Shown here one piece after another: positions 18,176-26,844 of a stretch of DNA of 64,000 nucleotides (position 1 is the stretch's first letter; the number at the start of each line of letters is the position of its first letter). This stretch comes from Campylobacter concisus (lineage in GTDB: Bacteria > Campylobacterota > Campylobacteria > Campylobacterales > Campylobacteraceae). Below the pieces are notes generated by a model. That model ran no database searches. It saw only the letters and a list, made by a program, of their open reading frames with translations, and was not told the DNA's origin. The position numbers and the translations under genes are program-made. The DNA lies in assembly GCF_003049735.1 (NCBI RefSeq), contig NZ_PIRM01000001.1, forward strand, positions 496,001 through 560,000. Reading direction: 5' to 3'.

Positions 18176-19501
18176 TCACTTACCCAGGCAAAAGCTGCTA
18201 AACATTTCGTCTAAAATTTCGCTTCTTTCAAACGGCTTCGTGATTGACGAGATTTGCTCTATCGCCGCATTTAGCTCATAAGCAAAAAGCTCGAGCTCAG
18301 ACTCGGCAAGCAAATTTAACGCTCTTTTTAAAGCCTCGCTCGCCTCTTTGCAGCTTAAAATTTGGCGGTTTGAGCTTAGCATGATCTCGTCGGTGTCTTG
18401 CGTCTTGAGATATTCCTCGAGCTTTTTTAAAACTACACTCGTATCGGTTTTTGCTGAAATTTTGATAGCACCGTCCAAATTTATGTCAAATTTAAATGCC
18501 AGATCGCTTTTGTTTAGGATAAAAAAGGCTTTTTTGTTTGAGTTAGAAACGAGCTTGATTATCTCTTTGTCTTGCTCATCGCTTGGATTTGAGCCGTCAA
18601 AGACAGCCAGGATAATGTCAGCCTCGTTTATAGCCGAGATTGAGTAGTTTATGCCGATTTGCTCGATCCTTCCAGCATCTTTTCTAATGCCAGCGGTATC
18701 TATTATGCGAACCAGATGTGAGCCGATCTTGAAATTTTCTTCTATCCTATCTCTGGTCGTGCCCGCCTCGTCGCTAACGATCGCCCTCTCGTATGCCAAA
18801 AATGAGTTTAAAATGGAGCTTTTGCCAACATTTGGCTTACCAACGATGGCGATCTTAAAGCCATCTATTAGCCCTCTTCTTTGCTCACTAAGTGCGGCTA
18901 TGCGCTCTAGCTTCTCACTATTTTTTAAAAGCATCTGCTTGGTCTGCTCTAGTAAATTTGCAGGCAGATCATCATCAGCATAATCAATCATCGTCTCAAC
19001 AAAGGCAAGAGTTTTGACCACTTCGCCCCTGATCTCGCCTACAAATTTACTAAGATCGCCTTGCATCTGGCGGGTCAAAATTTTAGCAGCGTTCTCGCTT
19101 TTTGAAGTGATGAGCCCTTGCATAGCCTCAGCCTTAGCTAGATCCATCTTGCCATTTAAAAATGCTCGCTTGCTAAACTCGCCTGGCATAGCAAGCCTTG
19201 CGCCAGCCTTTATTAGCTCATTTAAAATTCTCTCACTCACCATCACGCCACCATGAGTTTGAAATTCGACGATATCCTCGCCTGTAAAGCTTGCTGGGGC
19301 TTTAAAATATATAACGATGCCCTCGTCTAAAATTTCATCATCAAGGGAGTAGATTTTGGCTAGTTTTGCGTATCTTGGCTCTAAATTTGAAAGTTTAAGA
19401 AGTTTTAAAGAGATGGCTAAGGCGTCCTTGCCGCTAAGCCTTACGATAGAAACTGAGCCGATGCCATAAGCTGTGGCAAGGGCTGCGATAGTTTCACTCA
19501 T
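18176..19501 (-). CDS. mnmE: tRNA-modifying GTPase MnmE (TrmE)
   Basis: With MnmG, installs the 5-carboxymethylaminomethyl (or related) group on wobble uridine 34. N-terminal tetrahydrofolate-binding domain (1-118, with [13 protein letters not shown] and [18 protein letters not shown]), helical domain, inserted G domain with P-loop GKPNVGKS (221-228), DTAG and NKSD, and the C-terminal C-x-G-K motif (FCLGK, catalytic Cys438). At 441 aa it is slightly shorter than the E. coli protein. Its start overlaps the jag stop (ATGA-type), in the order yidC-jag-mnmE seen across bacteria. Confidence 0.97.
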   Translation of the reverse strand: MSETIAALATAYGIGSVSIVRLSGKDALAISLKLLKLSNLEPRYAKLAKIYSLDDEILDEGIVIYFKAPASFTGEDIVEFQTHGGVMVSERILNELIKAGARLAMPGEFSKRAFLNGKMDLAKAEAMQGLITSKSENAAKILTRQMQGDLSKFVGEIRGEVVKTLAFVETMIDYADDDLPANLLEQTKQMLLKNSEKLERIAALSEQRRGLIDGFKIAIVGKPNVGKSSILNSFLAYERAIVSDEAGTTRDRIEENFKIGSHLVRIIDTAGIRKDAGRIEQIGINYSISAINEADIILAVFDGSNPSDEQDKEIIKLVSNSNKKAFFILNKSDLAFKFDINLDGAIKISAKTDTSVVLKKLEEYLKTQDTDEIMLSSNRQILSCKEASEALKRALNLLAESELELFAYELNAAIEQISSITKPFERSEILDEMFSSFCLGK

Positions 19502-20553
19502 TTTTTGAAAAAGTCATTTACGACGACAAATTTGCCGTCATTGCCACTTTTTATGCCGACATATTTATCTGGGAATTTATCGCGAAGTTTCTCAAGTGCG
19601 ATCTTGACCAAAACCCCATCAAGTGGCTTTGTTTGAGCTCTACCACTATTTTGCACACGCTCGATCACGCCATTTAGATATTGATCCATCATCGCTTCTT
19701 GATTTTGCAAAAATTGCGCGATTTCAAGGCGGATAGCAAGGTTGTATTTTGAGTTTAGCCAGTTATAAAGCATGTAAGATATCGCTTTATACCTATAACC
19801 TTCTTTGCCTATAAGTAGAGCCGCATCAGCTCCATCAAGCTCTATAAGCACCGTTTCATCGTCAAATTTGCTAACTTCAATTTTACTAATATCAAAACAA
19901 CTTGCCTTAAAAAGACGGTTCATGCCCTCTTTGATCTCAGGTAAAATTTTATCAAAGTCGATTGTTGCTTTTTCTTTTTTTTCTTTTTGTAAAGCTTGAG
20001 CCGCACTATCTTCATCGGTTTGATTAAAATTTTCAATAATAGAATTATCTAAAATATTTTTAGGAACATTTTTACTAGCTTGTGACTCCTTTATTTCTTT
20101 TGGCTCATCAAGTCTCTTTATCACATATCCCGTTTCAACTTCTTCACTCTTTTGAGCAAATGCATCTTTAGCTAGAGCTTCATTTTTTTCACTTAAATTT
20201 GACTTTTCATTTTTATGCTCTTTTTGCTCAAATTTAGTTTCGCTTTTTTCATCTCTATGTTTTTTAGAGCCTCGCTTTTTATCACTATGATCGTGTTTTT
20301 TGCCTTGTTTTTTCTCTTCTTTTATAGATTCGTTTTCATCACTTTTTTTAGCAAAATTTCTATCATTTTTTGGCCTGTTCGGCTTTGGCTGATTTTCTAA
20401 ATTTGCTTCGATAATCGCTGTCTTTTTAAAAAATCCCAAAAAGCCACTTCTTGGATGTTGCAAGACTTTGATATCAAGCTGAGTTACTGAGCAGTTAAGC
20501 TGCTCAGCTGCTTTTTGAAATGCCTCTTGAAGGGTATTTGCTTCTATTTTCAT
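19498..20553 (-). CDS. jag: Jag/KhpB-type KH-domain RNA-binding protein
   Basis: A 351-aa RNA-binding protein of the Jag/EloR/KhpB family. Domains: Jag_N (1-50, [19 protein letters not shown] and [10 protein letters not shown]), a long Lys/Glu-rich low-complexity linker (about 55-190), then a KH domain (about 235-305, [20 protein letters not shown]). In typical members an R3H domain follows; the C-terminal region here (about 311-351) has the right length, but the R-x-x-x-H signature reads V-L-V-K-I-A-L, so R3H function is doubtful. Its start overlaps the yidC stop by one base and its stop overlaps the mnmE start, so the three are translationally coupled. Confidence 0.88.
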   Translation of the reverse strand: MKIEANTLQEAFQKAAEQLNCSVTQLDIKVLQHPRSGFLGFFKKTAIIEANLENQPKPNRPKNDRNFAKKSDENESIKEEKKQGKKHDHSDKKRGSKKHRDEKSETKFEQKEHKNEKSNLSEKNEALAKDAFAQKSEEVETGYVIKRLDEPKEIKESQASKNVPKNILDNSIIENFNQTDEDSAAQALQKEKKEKATIDFDKILPEIKEGMNRLFKASCFDISKIEVSKFDDETVLIELDGADAALLIGKEGYRYKAISYMLYNWLNSKYNLAIRLEIAQFLQNQEAMMDQYLNGVIERVQNSGRAQTKPLDGVLVKIALEKLRDKFPDKYVGIKSGNDGKFVVVNDFFKK

Positions 20554-22106
20554 TAAGCCTTTACCTCCGCAGCTTTTTTATGTTTTTCAAAAAGTTTATT
20601 TACAAATACTTGCTGAACAACCGAGCAAACGTTATTTACAAACCAGTAAAGTGTAAGACCAGCTGGGAATGTCACGAAGAAAAATGTAAATATAAGAGGT
20701 AAAAATTTCATCACCTTTTCTTGCATAGGATCAGTAAATGTCGTTGGTGTAAGCTTCTGCTGTAAAAACATCGTTAGACCCATCAAAATAGGTAATACAA
20801 AATATGGATCCATTACTGAAAGATCGTGTATCCAAAGTACCCAAGGAGCACCTTTTAGCTCGATCGCATTTAGTAAAACGCGGTAGATCGCAAAAAATAC
20901 TGGAATTTGAAGCAAGATTGGTAAGCAGCCACCCATCGGATTTGCACCATGCTTTTTATAAAGCTCCATCATATGAACTTGCATTTTTTGCTTATCATCT
21001 TTATATTTTGTCTGAAGCTCTTTTACCTTTGGAGCAAGCTCTTTAAGCTTATTCATAGATAGCATACCCTTGTATGTAAGTGGGAATAAAACTATCCTTA
21101 TAACAAGTGTTAGCACAACTATCGCCCAACCCCAGTTGCCAATGTAGTTATGTAAGAAATTCAAAAATGCAAACATCGGTTTTGCTATAAATGTAAACCA
21201 ACCATACTCAATAACGTCGTTTAGTCTCTCGTCCATTGAGCTTAAAATTTTATGCTCTTTTGGTCCGATATATGCGCCTAATTTTAAATTACCATTTGCC
21301 TTTACAAAAAGAATAGGATTGTTGTTAGAATCTTTGTCTACGGCTACTTCAAATGGCTTTTCAAATGAGTAAAATAGCGTCGTATAGTATCTATCAGATG
21401 CGGCCGCTATTGTGGTATTTACATAGTTTTTAACCTCTTTGGCGTCACCATCTTCTATAATATTTAGGCTATCATCCGTGTTTCTAAGCATCACGCCGTG
21501 AACTGTGTAGCTATCTATCGCGATATTTGGTCTAAAGCCAGGAGTGATGAAATAATCAACACTTTTACTTAAATTTACTTCAACTTCATATCTGCCATTT
21601 GGGTAAAATTTGATATTTTTTGTGACTGTAACTCCATCTAAATTTTGAGTAAGTTTTATCGTTTTAGGCTCGCTGCTAGCATCTATCTCGCTAGCGTCAC
21701 TACTATATGCAACCTTAAAGGCATCAGTGTTTAAAGTACTATCGTTAAATCTAAGCTCAAGTGGCAATGGATTTTGCGAAACAAGCTCGATTTTGTTGCC
21801 ATCTTCTGTTTTATACTTATCTTCAGTTAGATAGAATTTTGAAATTCTTCCTAGCTTATCTATTTTTGCTTCGTAGCTTTGACCTTTGATAGTAGCTATT
21901 ATCTCGTTTGAAGCTAAATTTTCATTTGATTTTGGTGTATTTTGATTTGTATTTGGAGCTTTATTTTGATCTATTGCTTGAGAGATTGTAGTTTGGTTTT
22001 GCTCAGGCACCACTCTTTTTGGCATAAAAAAATCATACACTATAAAAAAAACAATAGATAAAAGCGCTGCAAGAAGCAACCTTTTTTGCATAGACATGTG
22101 TTCCAT
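20553..22106 (-). CDS. yidC: Membrane protein insertase YidC
   Basis: Inserts and folds inner-membrane proteins alone or with SecYEG. The 517-aa Gram-negative type has an N-terminal transmembrane anchor (about 8-25), a large periplasmic beta domain (about 55-320) and the conserved insertase core with five helices, including WGWAIVVLTLVIRIVLFPLTYKGMLS (the hydrophilic-groove Arg), the cytoplasmic helical hairpin (LKELAPKVKELQTKYKDDKQKMQ) and GGCLPILLQIPVFFAIYRVL. The ATG at 22106 follows the yidD stop by 1 nt. ATG codons at residues 4 and 6 are alternative starts. Confidence 0.97.
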   Translation of the reverse strand: MEHMSMQKRLLLAALLSIVFFIVYDFFMPKRVVPEQNQTTISQAIDQNKAPNTNQNTPKSNENLASNEIIATIKGQSYEAKIDKLGRISKFYLTEDKYKTEDGNKIELVSQNPLPLELRFNDSTLNTDAFKVAYSSDASEIDASSEPKTIKLTQNLDGVTVTKNIKFYPNGRYEVEVNLSKSVDYFITPGFRPNIAIDSYTVHGVMLRNTDDSLNIIEDGDAKEVKNYVNTTIAAASDRYYTTLFYSFEKPFEVAVDKDSNNNPILFVKANGNLKLGAYIGPKEHKILSSMDERLNDVIEYGWFTFIAKPMFAFLNFLHNYIGNWGWAIVVLTLVIRIVLFPLTYKGMLSMNKLKELAPKVKELQTKYKDDKQKMQVHMMELYKKHGANPMGGCLPILLQIPVFFAIYRVLLNAIELKGAPWVLWIHDLSVMDPYFVLPILMGLTMFLQQKLTPTTFTDPMQEKVMKFLPLIFTFFFVTFPAGLTLYWFVNNVCSVVQQVFVNKLFEKHKKAAEVKA

Positions 22107-22107
22107 T

Positions 22108-22449
22108 TTATTTTTTTTCCTTTAATTTATCTAATACTTTTACGACATAAAATTTACTATTCTGACAAGGGACAAACCAAAAATTTACATTTCTGGTATC
22201 ACTTTTTTGAGATATAAAACATAAGTTAAATTTTTTGTAGATGATTGGGTAGTTGATACCGCCTTTAAAAAGCTGATTACATTTTAAAATTCGCATGAAG
22301 GTTGCAAAAAAAGCAGAAAAAAAACTATTTGTTTGAAATTCCCAAATCGCGTATTGTGAGCAAGTCGGATAATAACGACAGCTTTTTGGTAGAAGTATGG
22401 AAATATATTTTTGATAAAAAGCGATAGCTTTAATCGCAATTTTTTTCAT
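22108..22449 (-). CDS. yidD: Membrane protein insertion efficiency factor YidD
   Basis: Small membrane-associated protein that aids YidC. The diagnostic segment is YQKYISILLPKSCRYYPTCSQYAIWEF, with the C-R-Y-x-P-T-C-S-x-Y-A core. The ATG at 22449 forms an ATGA overlap with the rnpA stop, so coupling selects this start (113 aa); an ATG at 22458 is also possible. It is longer than the usual 70-90 aa because of a C-terminal tail of about 45 residues without recognisable motifs. It lies in the universal rpmH-rnpA-yidD-yidC order. Confidence 0.92.
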   Translation of the reverse strand: MKKIAIKAIAFYQKYISILLPKSCRYYPTCSQYAIWEFQTNSFFSAFFATFMRILKCNQLFKGGINYPIIYKKFNLCFISQKSDTRNVNFWFVPCQNSKFYVVKVLDKLKEKK

Positions 22450-22781
22450 TTTAAACATCCCATTTTTTTTGTAGACCAACTTAAATTTTTACAAATTTTT
22501 TCAAATGAAATTTCTGTAATTCCATTTTTTGCGATCATAATATATGTGCCATCTTTTAATTCACTAGAAATGTTAAAAAAAGCGGCTCTCAAAAGTCTTT
22601 TAGCTCTATTTCTAACTACCGCTTTTCCTACTTTTTTACTAGCAACTACTGCTATTTTTTTTTCATTTGTTGGTTTATAAAAAATAATGCAAGCATCACA
22701 ATGCCACTTGCTAGCCTCTTTATAAACTTGAGAGAATTCTTTTGAGCCGCTTAACGACTCAAAACCAGCTAAGCAGCCAAT
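22446..22781 (-). CDS. rnpA: Ribonuclease P protein component (unusual start codon)
   Basis: Protein subunit that helps RNase P RNA process tRNA 5-prime ends. The reading frame, confirmed by hand, encodes [31 protein letters not shown] and the RNase P signature [14 protein letters not shown]. The frame is open from an in-frame TAG (22788-22790) to TGA at 22446-22448, yet has no ATG, GTG or TTG before the conserved core. The only near-canonical start is ATT at 22779-22781, giving 111 aa and overlapping the rpmH end by 13 nt. Placement between rpmH and yidD is the universal order. The gene is certain; the start is tentative. Confidence 0.85.
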   Translation of the reverse strand: MGCLAGFESLSGSKEFSQVYKEASKWHCDACIIFYKPTNEKKIAVVASKKVGKAVVRNRAKRLLRAAFFNISSELKDGTYIMIAKNGITEISFEKICKNLSWSTKKMGCLK

Positions 22782-22903
22782 CTTTTTCTACCTTTGGCAC
22801 GTCTAGCGTTTATTACCTTTCGTCCATTTTTAGTTTTCATTCTTAAGCGAAAGCCGTGAGTACGTTTTTTAGGGGTTTTATGAGGTTGATAAGTCCTTTT
22901 CAT
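22769..22903 (-). CDS. rpmH: 50S ribosomal protein L34
   Basis: 44-aa ribosomal protein, [18 protein letters not shown] followed by [26 protein letters not shown]; the family is nearly invariant. The ATG at 22903 has AAGGAT upstream and a TGATAAAAT promoter element. A longer in-frame reading from 23023 lacks an SD and would run through the promoter. It is first in the operon rpmH-rnpA-yidD-yidC-jag-mnmE. No dnaA or oriC lies next to it in this window, unlike many bacteria. Confidence 0.98.
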   Translation of the reverse strand: MKRTYQPHKTPKKRTHGFRLRMKTKNGRKVINARRAKGRKRLAA

Positions 22904-22934
22904 TTCTATCCTTAAAGTTAATATAAAAAGTGAG

Positions 22935-22940
22935 ATTTTA
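22935..22940 (-). promoter_or_regulatory. -10 box (extended, TGATAAAAT) for the rpmH operon
   Basis: TAAAAT preceded by TTTGA on the minus strand, 31 nt upstream of the rpmH ATG. It probably drives the whole rpmH-to-mnmE set, as no other promoter was seen within it. Confidence 0.5.
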
Positions 22941-23013
22941 TCAAAGCAATACTTAAATTCCTTTGAATAACTTAGCTTAAAAAGCCATAACTCAAACTTT
23001 AAGCAAATCAAGT

Positions 23014-23019
23014 TATAAT
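23014..23019 (+). promoter_or_regulatory. -10 box (TATAAT) directly before a start codon
   Basis: TATAAT in CAAGTTATAATCCAAAAATG ends 6 nt before the ATG at 23026, so transcription should begin at or near that ATG. No ribosome site fits between. This suggests a leaderless mRNA. Confidence 0.5.
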
Positions 23020-23025
23020 CCAAAA

Positions 23026-23679
23026 ATGAATTTTAATAAAGACAATAGGCTTTTAAAAAAATTATTTTTCTTAAAACTAATTGGCTATAAGTTTATTGAT
23101 AAAAATTTTCTTAGTCTAAGCAATTATCATGATTACAACAATATTGATGAGCTAAACCGCGAAGTAAAAAAATGCTCTCTTTGCTCTTTGCGAAATAGCT
23201 CAAAAGGCGTAACAGCCGGTATCGGCAATGAAAATAGCAAAATCATGTTTATATTATTTTCTAAAAAAAATGATTCTTATGAAAATAACAGTAAAAAATT
23301 TTTAGAAAATGCCATAAAAAATAGTTTGAATTTAGATATAAAAGAAATTTATATAAGTTCTCTACTTCGGTGTGAAATTTCACAAAATGATGATAAAAGT
23401 CCGATTTTAAGCCGTTCTATTGAACTTTGTCGTCCTTATTTGCTTGAAGAGATTAGGCTGATAAAGCCAAAGATAATCGTGACTTTAGGAGAGAAAGCTT
23501 TTATGCATTTATATCCAAATTTATTATTAAAAGGCGGATTTGCAAGCATAAGAGGTAGTATTTTAAAAAATGAAAATAGCCTTATTTTGCCAACGTTTTC
23601 GCCAGAGTGGATCAGCAAAAATCCTAGTTTTGAAAATATTTTTATAGATGATTTAAGAAAGATCAAAGGAGTGATATGA
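23026..23679 (+). CDS. Degenerate family-4 uracil-DNA glycosylase-like Fe-S protein
   Basis: A 217-aa protein with the family-4 UDG layout: four cysteines Cys50, Cys53, Cys116 and Cys135 in positions that bind a 4Fe-4S cluster ([20 protein letters not shown]), and the core [12 protein letters not shown]. The catalytic motifs are missing: the G-E-x-P-G loop reads FILFSKKND (75-83) and the late H-P motif reads FSPEW (191-195), Ser192 replacing His. I infer an Fe-S protein that probably no longer excises uracil by the known mechanism. It overlaps the next gene by 4 nt (ATGA) and lies divergent from rpmH, as I recall it does in C. jejuni. Confidence 0.75.
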   Translation: MNFNKDNRLLKKLFFLKLIGYKFIDKNFLSLSNYHDYNNIDELNREVKKCSLCSLRNSSKGVTAGIGNENSKIMFILFSKKNDSYENNSKKFLENAIKNSLNLDIKEIYISSLLRCEISQNDDKSPILSRSIELCRPYLLEEIRLIKPKIIVTLGEKAFMHLYPNLLLKGGFASIRGSILKNENSLILPTFSPEWISKNPSFENIFIDDLRKIKGVI

Positions 23680-24926
23680 GAAAAATTTTACTTTTTTTAG
23701 CCATTTTTTCGACTATTTTTGCATCGCAAGATGAGATAAATTTTGAGAGTAATATTACAAAAAACCAAAGTCTATCAAGCATACCTCCAGCAAAGATTAC
23801 TTATATAAATTTAGAACCAGAATTTTGTGATAATGCCTGCTTAAATGAGCTTATCAAGGCTGATTTACTGGCTAGTTTTATGGCGAGATTTGAGCCAGCA
23901 AAAATAGACGATAACACTCTTTTAGAGCTTTATATCTCTCTTGGTGGTGAAGCTATTTTAAAAGTTAATAAAAGCGGCAAAATCGCTGTAATCATTCCGC
24001 AAAAGATTATAAAATCTTATGCAAATGTTGTATCAAATGCAGTCTTAAGCTATGTCTTAAAGCAAGACGCAGATATCGAGATCAAATTTATAAATAGCAA
24101 CGATGAAAGCCCACAAAGTCTTACAAATGCTATGCAAACGGCTAGAGCCCAAGGTTTTAATTATTTTATCGCGGCCCTTACATCAAATGGTGCAAACATT
24201 ATAAATTCGCTAGTTCTATCAAATGAGCTTATCTACATTCCAAGCGTTCATAGCTCTTTTATCATAAATCCAAAGCCAAATTTGATCTTTGGTGGCATTG
24301 ATTATAAAGACCAAATTTCAGCTTTGCTAGCTTACTCGAACGAAAAAATAGTTGCATTTGATGATGGTAGTTCATTAGGGCAAAAGCTAAATGAATATGT
24401 CCGCATGCAAAGTAGCGATTATCATGAAGCCTCTATCGTAGGCAAAGATATAAATTTAAACGACACTTTAAGTAAAAAATCCAAATTTGATAATGCAAGT
24501 ATATTTTTAAACATCCCAATCGTCAAAGCTTCTCTTGTAGCAACGCAGATGAGGGGCTTTGAGATAAAGCCATACGCACTTTTAAGCACACAGATAAATT
24601 TTTTACCAAATATCTTTAATGCCATCGCACAAAGAGATAGACAAAATCTTTTCATTGCAAACTCACTAAATCCTGTTAACGACTTATTTTTGGGGCTTGG
24701 TGATCTTTTTGATGTAGATTTTAGATATTCACAAATCGGCTATTCAAGTGCTTTTGGTGCCGAGTATATATATACAAATTTTATAGATAAAAGTGCTGAT
24801 AGAATTTTTACCGAAAGAGTTGAAAACTCTCAAGTCTTATATGGAGTTAAAATTTATAACGCAAAAGGCGACCACTTTGACGAAGCAAATCAAGAAATTT
24901 TGCTCGATCAAAATAGCTCAATGTAA
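23676..24926 (+). CDS. Hypothetical periplasmic protein
   Basis: A 416-aa secreted protein with a signal peptide ([20 protein letters not shown], cleavage after ..FAS). The mature domain begins with a Cys pair (FCDNACLNEL) and continues with alternating alpha/beta segments resembling a periplasmic binding fold: IAVIIPQKIIKSYANVV, QGFNYFIAALTSNGANII, GFEIKPYALLSTQINFLPN. I read it as a possible Leu/Ile/Val-binding (LpoA-like) fold, without firm evidence. It is translationally coupled to the UDG-like gene and is followed by a hairpin. Confidence 0.7.
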   Translation: MRKILLFLAIFSTIFASQDEINFESNITKNQSLSSIPPAKITYINLEPEFCDNACLNELIKADLLASFMARFEPAKIDDNTLLELYISLGGEAILKVNKSGKIAVIIPQKIIKSYANVVSNAVLSYVLKQDADIEIKFINSNDESPQSLTNAMQTARAQGFNYFIAALTSNGANIINSLVLSNELIYIPSVHSSFIINPKPNLIFGGIDYKDQISALLAYSNEKIVAFDDGSSLGQKLNEYVRMQSSDYHEASIVGKDINLNDTLSKKSKFDNASIFLNIPIVKASLVATQMRGFEIKPYALLSTQINFLPNIFNAIAQRDRQNLFIANSLNPVNDLFLGLGDLFDVDFRYSQIGYSSAFGAEYIYTNFIDKSADRIFTERVENSQVLYGVKIYNAKGDHFDEANQEILLDQNSSM

Positions 24927-24935
24927 AGGCACAAA

Positions 24936-24967
24936 GTGGCTAAAGTCAAATTTCTAAACTTAGCCAC
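24936..24967. terminator. Hairpin between convergent genes
   Basis: GTGGCTAA at 24936-24943 and TTAGCCAC at 24960-24967 pair perfectly, and the stem can extend over a bulged A. It lies between the convergent periplasmic-protein and thioesterase genes. Confidence 0.5.
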
Positions 24968-24970
24968 GAT

Positions 24971-25360
24971 CTAAAATTTAGAATTCTCCAAAAATTTCTT
25001 TATCTCGTCATTTATCTTAGCAAGCTTCTCTTCTTTCATAAAGGCTAACGTAATCGTCGCTCTAAAAAGTAGCTTTTCGTCATTTTTGTCATCAAATTTA
25101 TAAATTTCTTGCTCCAAAACAAGGCTAGCTTTTTTAAGCTCTAAAATTTTGGTTCTAACAAATACTTCATCGCCAAGCACAGCAGAAGCTATAAATTTAG
25201 CCTCCAGCGACGAAACTACAAAGCATCCACCCTCTTTTGTGAAATTTAATCCAGCCTGAAAAAATGCTTCACTTCTAGCTCGCTCGCAAAATTTAATGTA
25301 GTTTGTATGATAGACTATGCCGCCCACATCGGTATCTTCGTAGTAGATTCGTATTTTCAC
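24971..25360 (-). CDS. YbgC-family acyl-CoA thioesterase
   Basis: A 129-aa hot-dog-fold thioesterase. IRIYYEDTDVGGIVYHTNY (residues 3-21) contains the catalytic Asp and the conserved Y-H-x-N-Y of the YbgC/FadM group, followed by FCERARSEAF. In Tol-Pal-bearing bacteria YbgC is linked to phospholipid metabolism; here no tol-pal genes are near. Single-gene unit, convergent with the periplasmic protein upstream. Confidence 0.9.
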   Translation of the reverse strand: MKIRIYYEDTDVGGIVYHTNYIKFCERARSEAFFQAGLNFTKEGGCFVVSSLEAKFIASAVLGDEVFVRTKILELKKASLVLEQEIYKFDDKNDEKLLFRATITLAFMKEEKLAKINDEIKKFLENSKF

Positions 25361-25419
25361 AGTATTTCCTTAGACTTTTACATTAAGCCCAATTTTACTG
25401 AATTTTCTTAAAAGCCCCA

Positions 25420-25524
25420 TTATATCCGCCTCTTTTTTTCCTCATGTGTTTTTAAATTTTGCCCGCGCGCACCGCTAAAATCGAAATTTGCATTCGCGTT
25501 AAATTCGTTTAAGCCGCTTATCAT
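25420..25524 (-). CDS. 34-aa mini-ORF, possible remnant of a paralogue
   Basis: MISGLNEFNANANFDFSG and 16 more residues, with AAAGGA 5 nt before its ATG and starting 10 nt after the 398-aa protein gene. Its N-terminus (M-I-S-G-L-N-E-F) resembles that of the neighbour (M-L-S-G-I-G-G-F), so it may be a truncated paralogue or a real small protein sharing an N-terminal secretion signal. Its end is Lys/Arg-rich (THEEKKRRI). Codon use (GCG, CGC, GGT) is like the higher-GC block it belongs to. Confidence 0.4.
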   Translation of the reverse strand: MISGLNEFNANANFDFSGARGQNLKTHEEKKRRI

Positions 25525-25534
25525 ATTAATCCTT

Positions 25535-26731
25535 TTAAGCCTTTATATCCACGCTCTTATCGTTAAATTTCATCATCGCCCGAAGTTCTTCTAAATTTTT
25601 TCTAGTATTTTGCTCTAGCTCTTTGTCGTATTTTCTGTTTTTACCCAGCATCTTTTGCGTTCGCTTTTCTTGCTCTATTAGCTTTTCTAGACGTTTTTGC
25701 GCCTCTTTCATATCCTCTTGCATTATTTCAAAGAGGCTTTTTGATTCTTTGCCGTCGGAAGTTATGTTAGAGTTGCCGCTTAAGGCAGTGCTACCGGGTA
25801 AAAGCGACTCTTGCATTTTTTGAAACGTTAGTACATATTCTCGGTAATCCTTGCTAAGCCCGTCAAGCTCGCTTCCTTTGATGCCGTAGATATTGCGCGA
25901 ATCAATAAAGGCGTCCAGCTTTTGTCTGTATTCTTTGCCGCTTATGCTTTTGTCATAACCTTGCATCTTGCCCCAAACCGTAGTTTCGCCCTCTCGTACG
26001 TCTAAATTTGAGTTTATTACGGCTGCTATCAAGCCTCCTTTGGTTATACTACCGTCAGAGTTAGTGTATCTTTCGCCGTGAGGATTTATAAACACGCTCA
26101 CATTTTCGCTCTCTTTGCCGCCGTTATTGTTATCAAAGATATTGGTTGACGGCTTATATTGCGGCGTCGTTGTTAACTCATGATATGAACTATTAAAAAA
26201 TAGTGTTTCCATGTTGGTTTTCCCAGACTTATCGTCAAAGGCGCTACGTGCCGACGCATAGTCGTAGATGTTTTTATTTACTTTAGTTACTTTTAGACTT
26301 GATTTCTCGTACTCGTATCCTTGAGGAAATTTGGCAAGGTCTTCTTTAGTAAAGCTCTCTTTTGAGTTTAGTAGCTCGTCGCCCGCTACTTGGGAGAGAA
26401 TTTTATATGCATTATGGGCGGTTTTTGCTATGTCGATTTTTGAAAACATTTTATTAAATGCAATAGCCTTATCATTTACGTTCACGAGCGATTTTAAGGT
26501 ATCTGAGTGGATTTTGTAGTCCTTTGGGATACCTGCGGCTTCATTAAATTCGGACGTAAAATATCCGTCCTCATCGACTTTATAGCCTAAAACTTCGTTA
26601 AATTTGTGCTCGACCGTATCCGGCTGCGAGATTTCATTTTTATATATGATTTGACTCTTTATGCTATGTTTTTCATTTAACTGAAAATTTTTAGCAACAC
26701 TAGAAAATCCACCGATACCGCTTAGCATCAT
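25535..26731 (-). CDS. Hypothetical protein, possible sigma28-dependent
   Basis: A 398-aa soluble protein with no signal peptide and no transmembrane segment, rich in Lys, Ser and Asp. The N-terminus MMLSGIGGFSSVAKNFQLNEK is uncharged and Ser/Gly-rich; the C-terminal 90 residues form a strongly charged coiled coil (MKEAQKRLEKLIEQEKRTQK). ATG at 26731 or 26728 (AAAGGA favours the second by spacing). A CGATAT element upstream resembles Campylobacter sigma28 promoters. This suggests, but does not show, flagella-coexpressed expression or secretion. No known family recognised. Confidence 0.6.
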   Translation of the reverse strand: MMLSGIGGFSSVAKNFQLNEKHSIKSQIIYKNEISQPDTVEHKFNEVLGYKVDEDGYFTSEFNEAAGIPKDYKIHSDTLKSLVNVNDKAIAFNKMFSKIDIAKTAHNAYKILSQVAGDELLNSKESFTKEDLAKFPQGYEYEKSSLKVTKVNKNIYDYASARSAFDDKSGKTNMETLFFNSSYHELTTTPQYKPSTNIFDNNNGGKESENVSVFINPHGERYTNSDGSITKGGLIAAVINSNLDVREGETTVWGKMQGYDKSISGKEYRQKLDAFIDSRNIYGIKGSELDGLSKDYREYVLTFQKMQESLLPGSTALSGNSNITSDGKESKSLFEIMQEDMKEAQKRLEKLIEQEKRTQKMLGKNRKYDKELEQNTRKNLEELRAMMKFNDKSVDIKA

Positions 26732-26759
26732 AAATCCTTTTAAAATTTAGTTTTAAGCT

Positions 26760-26765
26760 ATATCG
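26760..26765 (-). promoter_or_regulatory. Possible sigma28 -10 element (GCCGATATAGC)
   Basis: CGATAT on the minus strand, 28 nt upstream of the ATG at 26731, matches the CGATWT -10 of Campylobacter flagellar sigma28 (FliA). I see no strong -35 partner, so this is tentative. Confidence 0.35.
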
Positions 26766-26844
26766 GCTAAATTGAGAAAATATCTAGTAAAAATAATAAA
26801 AACTATCAAAAAGCCATACAAAATTTCTATGCCGAAAGTTAAAA

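Noticed and set aside
22769..23023. Extended rpmH reading frame (84 aa) and a Thermus-like rpmH-inside-rnpA overlap
   Set aside because: L34 itself is 44 aa and starts at 22903 with its own SD. The rnpA frame has a TAG at 22788-22790, so it cannot extend back through rpmH as in Thermus.
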